From CASFRF01 sp031549345 (GTDB lineage Bacteria; Verrucomicrobiota; Lentisphaeria; Victivallales; Victivallaceae), in NCBI GenBank assembly GCA_031549345.1, contig JAVBPY010000003.1, positions 1 through 64,000 on the forward strand: DNA of 64,000 nucleotides, written 5' to 3'. The notes below the pieces were generated by a model. It made no database searches, was not told the DNA's origin, and worked only from the letters and a program-made list of their open reading frames with translations. The position numbers and the translations under genes were made by a program. Of the stretch, positions 59,226-64,000 are shown piece by piece (positions within the stretch are counted from its first letter, which is position 1; each line of letters starts with the position of its first letter).

Positions 59226-60043
59226 GCACCACTTGCGACTGTCCGCAACACCACGAGCCGGTGATTCAACTGCGCAATGTGGAATTCGCCTACGAGCCGG
59301 GGCGTCCGATTCTCCGCGATGTCAATTTCGAGATTTACGAGTGCGAATCCGCCTGCATCATCGGCCCGAACGGAGGGGGGAAGACGACGCTCCTGCGCCT
59401 CCTCCTCGGTTTGCTCACGCCCCGCGCGGGGACAATCCGCATATTCGGTCGTTCTCCGGCGGAGGCGCGCCCCTGGATCGGCTATATGCCGCAGTACCAC
59501 CAGCTCGATGCGGCGTTTCCCGTAACGGTGCTGGAGGTCGCCCTCATGGGGCGGCTCCGTCCCGGGCTTTTCGGGCGTTATTCGCAGGCGGATAAGGCGG
59601 CGGCGCTCGCGGCGTTGGATCGGCTCGGCATCGCCGATTTGGCAAACCGGAGCTTTTCGGCCATTTCCGGCGGGCAGCGTCAACGGACGTTGATCGCCCG
59701 CACATTGGCCGGCGACCCAAGCCTCCTGCTTTTGGACGAGCCGACCGCCAGCATCGATCCCGGCGCGGAACAGGCGTTTTACCAAATCCTCGGAGAGCTC
59801 AAAAAGAAGATGACCGTTCTGACCGTTTCTCACGATCTCGGCTTCGTCAACCGCGATATTTCACGGGTCATTTGCGTGAACCGCGAGGTCGCCGTCCACG
59901 ATGCCGATAAATTCGACGCCGCCGCCGCCGACGAGGTGTATCACCACAAAGTGAACATGGTGCGGCACGATCATTCCTGCGTCTGCAAGGACTGCGAACA
60001 CCGCCAACCGGCGGAATCACACACAGGGTGCGACCATGCTTGA
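59222..60043 (+). CDS. znuC: Metal ABC transporter ATPase with Cys/His-rich ends
   Basis: The protein has 273 residues, starting at GTG 59222 in a GTGA overlap with znuA. Walker A is IIGPNGGGKTTLL, the ABC signature ISGGQRQR, Walker B LLLLDEPTASID with the following TVSHDLGF His. Unusually, both ends are rich in possible metal ligands: CDCPQHHEP at the N-terminus and HDHSCVCKDCEHRQPAESH then GCDHA at the C-terminus. These tails may sense or buffer the transported metal in the cytoplasm (inference). Confidence 0.94.
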   Translation: MSTTCDCPQHHEPVIQLRNVEFAYEPGRPILRDVNFEIYECESACIIGPNGGGKTTLLRLLLGLLTPRAGTIRIFGRSPAEARPWIGYMPQYHQLDAAFPVTVLEVALMGRLRPGLFGRYSQADKAAALAALDRLGIADLANRSFSAISGGQRQRTLIARTLAGDPSLLLLDEPTASIDPGAEQAFYQILGELKKKMTVLTVSHDLGFVNRDISRVICVNREVAVHDADKFDAAAADEVYHHKVNMVRHDHSCVCKDCEHRQPAESHTGCDHA

Positions 60044-60884
60044 TTTCTGGCGCGATTTATGGCACCCGGATTCACCCTTCCTCCTCTATGCATTGGTGGC
60101 GGGGGTGCTGGCGAGCATTCCCTTCGGTGTGGTCGGGACTTTGGTCGTTACGCGGCGCATCACGGCGATCGCGGGCGCGATTTCCCACGCAATCCTCGGC
60201 GGAGTCGGCATGGCGCTGTATTGCAGCCGTGTATTGGGGTGGACGTTTCTTACGCCGATGCTCGGCGCGGCCATTGCGGCGGTGGCGGCGGCGCTTCTTA
60301 TCGGCCTGGTAAGCTTGTACGCCAGCGAACGGGAGGACACGATTATCGGCGTTGTCTGGGCACTGGGCATGTCGGTGGGGTTGCTTTTTCTCGCGGCAAC
60401 ACCGGGGTATGTGGATTTGCAGGGGTATTTGTTCGGCAACATCCTCCTCCTCTCCAAACCGGAAATTTATTGGACGCTGGGGCTGGACGCGCTGGTTCTT
60501 GTTCCGGCGGTTCTTTTTTACAACCAGCTCCTGGCGCTTTCGTTCGATGCCTGCCACGCGGAGCTGCGCGGACTCCGCGTCAAGGGGATGTACCTCCTGC
60601 TCCTGGTGTTGATCGCACTGACCATTGTATTGATGGTGAACGTGGTCGGCATTGTCCTGGTGATCGCGCTCCTTTCGCTCCCGGCGGCGACGGCGGGGTG
60701 CTTCATGCGCCATTTGTGGTCGATGATGATCGCGGCGGCGCTCTGGTGCATGGTGCTGGTGATCGCCGGACTTGCCGTTAGCTACGCCTGGAACATGCCC
60801 ACGGGGCCTGTGATGGTGGTTCTTGCGGCGGCGGCCTACGTCCTCGCCCTCGGCGGCGCGGAGCTTCGGGGGAAACGACGTTAA
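60036..60884 (+). CDS. znuB: Metal ABC transporter permease
   Basis: The protein has 282 residues with 8 or 9 membrane segments. It has the family-3 ABC metal permease pattern: ALVAGVLASIPFGVVGTLVV, RRITAIAGAISHAILGGVGM, a GLVSLYASEREDTIIGVVW loop for the ATPase contact, and LMVNVVGIVLVIALLSLPAA. It overlaps znuC by 8 bases, so the importer is made as one translational unit. Metal specificity (Zn versus Mn) is inferred from the His-rich ZnuA. Confidence 0.94.
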   Translation: MLDFWRDLWHPDSPFLLYALVAGVLASIPFGVVGTLVVTRRITAIAGAISHAILGGVGMALYCSRVLGWTFLTPMLGAAIAAVAAALLIGLVSLYASEREDTIIGVVWALGMSVGLLFLAATPGYVDLQGYLFGNILLLSKPEIYWTLGLDALVLVPAVLFYNQLLALSFDACHAELRGLRVKGMYLLLLVLIALTIVLMVNVVGIVLVIALLSLPAATAGCFMRHLWSMMIAAALWCMVLVIAGLAVSYAWNMPTGPVMVVLAAAAYVLALGGAELRGKRR

Positions 60885-60901
60885 GTTCTTAAAGGAAAGG
60901 A

Positions 60902-63343
60902 ATGATACGCATGGGTGTTCTTCTTCCCTTGGTGATTCTTCTGCTCATAGGAGGATTCTGTGCGTTTGTCGGGCTCCTGGTTTCCGTGTTGCGCGCGCTG
61001 CGGGAATGCCAGGAGTCCATCCGGATACTCCGGAAGGATCTCGCCGCATTCCATTTTACGCCTCCCTCCAGGGTTATCGCGCCCGAAAAAATCGCGCCGC
61101 CGCCGGAACCGGAATTCCGCCCCGCACCGATTCCCTTGCCGGAGGACGATGACTTGACGCTGAAGCCGGCGATTAGCGCCGTTAAACTCGATTCGCTCCT
61201 CGCCTCCGTCGCGGAAGAACCGATGTCGCCGCCGCGCGTCATGCACGCCGAACCGGAGCCGGAGGTTCCCTCTTCCGAGTTTGAGCGCCGCGCCAAGGAA
61301 GCGTGGAACAAGGGCTGGAGCTGGATTGTCGTCGGCGAAGAGTTCCGCTCGAAGAAAATGTCCGTCGAATATGCGGTGGCGACGACCTGGCTCCTGCGCT
61401 GCGCCGTGCTTATCGTGCTGATCGCGCTCGGCTATTTCATCAAATACTCGCACGAAAACGCGCTGCTTTCGCCGGAACTGCGTATTTCCGGCGTGGTCCT
61501 CGGCGCACTCGCCCTCCTGGTTTTTGCGCATAAGCTGACGAACAGTGCAAAATACCGTTTGCTGGGGCTTGGCCTCTCCGGCGTCGGGGTGGTGATGCTC
61601 TATTTTGCTATTTTCGGCGCGGCTTCCGTCTATAAATTTCTCCCCGCAATGGCGGCCTTTCCGCTGATGATCGGCATCACTCTCTTCGCGGCGCTCCTGG
61701 CGCTGCGGAAAAACGCCCTCTTCATCGCCCTGATCGCGGTTACAGGGGGCTATGCCACGCCCATTATGCTCTCCACGGGCGAAAAGAACCTGCCGGGCCT
61801 CTTCGCGTATCTTCTCCTCATCGGCGCGGGGGCGCTCTTCCTCGCGTTTTACCGCAACTGGCGGCTCCTCAACGGGATCGCATTTTTCATGCACTACGGT
61901 CTTTTTACGCTGGCGGTGAAAAAATTCGCGGATTCCGCCCTCGTTGCGGATTCGTGGACGGTTCTTCTTGCAAGCGGCGCGTTTTTTATCCTCTTCTGCC
62001 TGCTCCCGTTGTGCCACAGCCTTGTTCATAAACGACAGATCATCTTGTGGGAGGCGCTCCTCCTCTGGGCGAACACGGGGGTATTTTTCTGGATCGGGAT
62101 CAACTTCGCCCATAAGGCCTTGCCGGATCACCGTTATGCGGCGGGGGTAACCCTTTTTGCCGCGCTGGTTTTCGCGTTGCAAAATGTCCTGTTTCTGACG
62201 AGGAAAGTGCGGGACCGCAACTTGTATCTAAGCTTGCTGACGTTGTGTTTGTTTGCGGTTACGCTGAGCATCGCGCTCCTTCTTTCCTCCGCCTGGCTGG
62301 CGGCGGCGTGGTCGATCCAGGCCGCGCTCCTCCTCTATTGCGGAAAACGCGCGGAGAGCCGCTTCCTGACGCTTCTGGCAACGCTCCTGTACGCCGTCGC
62401 GGGCTTTCAGTCGCTGCGCTTCTTCGGGCACTCGGGCGGGACGTATTTTGCGGGACTCCTGGACCGTTTTCTCTCGTTGGGAGTCTACGCCGCGGCGTTG
62501 GCGACGGGAAGTATGGTACTGAAATCGAATGCGTCAAACGATATCCCGGAAAGCGTTTCCCTCAACGAAGAGGATGCATTCCGCGCTGTCCGTCCGGATA
62601 TTCTGGCCGAAGTATTTCTTTGGTGCGCGGCGCTCTTCATCACCGCGTTGTTCCGAATGGAAATCGCCAGACTTCCGCTCGCCTCCGACGCGGCGCTGCG
62701 CCTGACGCTCGCCGCCGCCCTTTATTGCGGTTTTCTCGCGTTCGTGCTTTGGCGCGACGCTTTTTCCCGAGCGTCCGGCGTGCGGCAGTGGATGCTTTTT
62801 TTCGCATTCGCCGCACTGACGGACCTTGTTTATCTTACCGCGTCCGGCAACTGGGGCGCGAACGATTATTTTTTCCATGCGCCGCTTCGTCTGGCCGGGT
62901 TCCTCCTTTTCGTCCCGGCTCTGGCGCTTTTCGCCCGGACGCTTTTGCGGCGGCGCACGGAACAAGCAACGGGACAAGCATTTGCATGGCTCGGCGGAAT
63001 TGTCTGGTTTGCCTACAGCAGCGCGGAGCTTTACCATGCCCTGGAATTGTTCCTGCCGGGTTTTGTCCGGGGCGGCCTTTCGGTGTTGTGGACGCTTTAC
63101 GCGCTCACGCTCCTTGTATTCGGCATCCGTTACAGGAACAAATCCGTGCGGATCACCGGGTTGACCCTTTTCGGCATTGTGGCGCTGAAATCGCTGCTGT
63201 TTGACCTTGCGCACCAGGCGGCGCTGTACCGGATTCTGGCGCTGCTGGCGTTGGGGATTTTGTTTTTCGTCGGCGCGTTCGCGTATATGCGTGTGGAACA
63301 AGCGTTCCGCCCGGTTGCAGAGGAAGAAGGGAAAGATGAATAA
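60902..63343 (+). CDS. DUF2339 polytopic membrane protein
   Basis: The protein has 813 residues. ATG 60902 has AAAGG 6 nt upstream. An N-terminal membrane helix (about 5-27) and a proline/glutamate-rich cytoplasmic linker (about 45-130) precede the conserved entry block SEFERRAKEAWNKGWSWIVVGEEF. About 22-24 further membrane segments follow, with AVTGGYATPIMLSTGEKNLP, a hallmark DUF2339 loop. The family has no assigned activity; its members often sit beside DUF3999 proteins, as here. An envelope or export role is only inference. Confidence 0.9.
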   Translation: MIRMGVLLPLVILLLIGGFCAFVGLLVSVLRALRECQESIRILRKDLAAFHFTPPSRVIAPEKIAPPPEPEFRPAPIPLPEDDDLTLKPAISAVKLDSLLASVAEEPMSPPRVMHAEPEPEVPSSEFERRAKEAWNKGWSWIVVGEEFRSKKMSVEYAVATTWLLRCAVLIVLIALGYFIKYSHENALLSPELRISGVVLGALALLVFAHKLTNSAKYRLLGLGLSGVGVVMLYFAIFGAASVYKFLPAMAAFPLMIGITLFAALLALRKNALFIALIAVTGGYATPIMLSTGEKNLPGLFAYLLLIGAGALFLAFYRNWRLLNGIAFFMHYGLFTLAVKKFADSALVADSWTVLLASGAFFILFCLLPLCHSLVHKRQIILWEALLLWANTGVFFWIGINFAHKALPDHRYAAGVTLFAALVFALQNVLFLTRKVRDRNLYLSLLTLCLFAVTLSIALLLSSAWLAAAWSIQAALLLYCGKRAESRFLTLLATLLYAVAGFQSLRFFGHSGGTYFAGLLDRFLSLGVYAAALATGSMVLKSNASNDIPESVSLNEEDAFRAVRPDILAEVFLWCAALFITALFRMEIARLPLASDAALRLTLAAALYCGFLAFVLWRDAFSRASGVRQWMLFFAFAALTDLVYLTASGNWGANDYFFHAPLRLAGFLLFVPALALFARTLLRRRTEQATGQAFAWLGGIVWFAYSSAELYHALELFLPGFVRGGLSVLWTLYALTLLVFGIRYRNKSVRITGLTLFGIVALKSLLFDLAHQAALYRILALLALGILFFVGAFAYMRVEQAFRPVAEEEGKDE

Positions 63344-64000
63344 ATTCCTGCCGCTTTTTCTGTTCGCTTTTTCGCTCGGCGCGGCGGAGGAGGATTTCCG
63401 TTATTTTCAATTGCTCACTCCACCGGAAAAGACGGATGCGGCCCGTTTGAACGCTATAACGCTTACGCCGGAAGTCATCTTCCTGCTGGGCAACTCCAAC
63501 GACCTGCGGGTGTATTCTCCCGCGGGCGATGAACTGCCCTTTCAGCGCGAGCCGCGGAACAAAGCGGGAAAATTCACTGCTTTTGTCCGCGTGCCAAGCG
63601 TGGCGGAGTCGTTTGACGTTCATTCCGGAACGGCGGTAACGATTCTCGATCTTACCACGGACGCGCCCGTAGGCCGTGTGGTGATTGAAACCCCGGAGCA
63701 GAACTTTGAGAAGCGTGTTTCGATCCACGGGTTCGATGGAAAAAGCTGGAAGATCCTCTGCGAAAACAGGATGTTCTTCGACAGGAATCCCCGTTTCCCG
63801 ATCGCAAACCGCGCCTTCGACTTCCCCGAAGGGCAGTGGAAAAAGTTGAAGGTGGAGATCGCCAACTACGGCGAAAATTACGTTTCGCCGTTGCGAAAAG
63901 TGACAGAAGGGAGTGCTTCCGGCGTGATCGAGGAAAAAGAGGTCTTTTTCCGCGAACTCAGAATCAGTGCCATGGAAACATACCGGAAGGAGCAGGGAAT
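63336..64000 (+). CDS. DUF3999-like secreted protein, 3' end outside window
   Basis: The first 221 residues are visible and remain open to the window end. ATG 63336 has AGGAAGAAGGG upstream and overlaps the DUF2339 gene by 8 bases. A signal peptide (1-17, LFAFSLGAA) leads into FRYFQLLTPPEKTDAARLNA and a beta-rich region (DLRVYSPAGDELPF, VVIETPEQNFEKRVSIHGFD), consistent with the periplasmic DUF3999 partners of DUF2339 proteins. The usual C-terminal membrane anchor would lie beyond the window. The family assignment rests mainly on gene order and general pattern. Confidence 0.75.
   Translation, partial: MNKFLPLFLFAFSLGAAEEDFRYFQLLTPPEKTDAARLNAITLTPEVIFLLGNSNDLRVYSPAGDELPFQREPRNKAGKFTAFVRVPSVAESFDVHSGTAVTILDLTTDAPVGRVVIETPEQNFEKRVSIHGFDGKSWKILCENRMFFDRNPRFPIANRAFDFPEGQWKKLKVEIANYGENYVSPLRKVTEGSASGVIEEKEVFFRELRISAMETYRKEQG

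Overview
The window is a GC-rich (about 60%), gene-dense bacterial chromosome segment. It shows a Gram-negative envelope (BamA, signal peptides, lipoboxes, a MurE with the DNPR motif of meso-diaminopimelate enzymes). It also carries secreted or membrane carbohydrate-active proteins, a pyrophosphate-energised ion pump and a fermentative AdhE. This mix points to an anaerobic, polysaccharide-using member of the PVC group, most like Lentisphaerota/Kiritimatiellota. That placement is inference; there is no rRNA gene to confirm it.

Layout. 0-11.2 kb: an 18-TM protein fused to a TIM-barrel hydrolase-like domain, a small two-repeat protein, then on the minus strand a three-gene set (large secreted ThuA/pseudo-PHP protein, alpha/alpha-toroid protein, membrane-anchored NUC1-type nuclease). 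11.2-14.4 kb: gap, pgk and an HD phosphohydrolase, with clear promoter and terminators. 14.4-16.5 kb: a repeat-rich, AT-rich island at the 3' end of tRNA-Ser(GCT), holding two foreign-looking small genes (one DUF6650-like) and a decapitated serine recombinase. It is bounded by two 150-bp blocks whose cores are mutually inverted. 16.6-24.4 kb: VOC protein, a eukaryote-type PurB, methyltransferase, RadC, an RNA uracil methyltransferase, BamA and MazG. 24.5-29.6 kb: membrane pyrophosphatase, GH43, GT2. 29.7-37.1 kb (minus): a tightly overlapping seven-gene run rpoZ-purE-priA-GTC-HEPN/TM-BaiN-TrmO. 37.2-40.9 kb (minus): etfB-etfA-acyl-CoA dehydrogenase. 40.9-45.4 kb (minus): lipoprotein, a MurF-MurE fusion in unusual order, lipoprotein, LOG protein. 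45.5-49.9 kb: oxidative pentose-phosphate operon gnd-peroxiredoxin-zwf-pgl. 49.9-52.4 kb (minus): MTHFR fused to its zinc C-terminal domain, and an LPG-synthase-TM-like protein. 52.4-56.5 kb: cinA and adhE. 56.8-60.9 kb: xylulokinase translationally coupled to a zinc/manganese ABC importer (ZnuA-C-B). 60.9-64 kb: a DUF2339 membrane protein and the start of a DUF3999-like partner running off the window.

How the genes fit together. Glycolysis (gap, pgk), NADPH production (zwf, pgl, gnd), pentose entry (GH43, XylB), fermentative NADH disposal (AdhE), acyl-CoA/ETF electron transfer and a PPi-driven pump make a coherent sugar-fermenting metabolism. Genes are often joined by 4-nt ATGA/GTGA overlaps. 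Promoters of the TTGNNN-N16/17-TATAGT type recur. The most unusual regions are the tRNA-Ser island with its inverted repeat cores, the MurF-MurE fusion, and the degenerate-PHP secreted protein.
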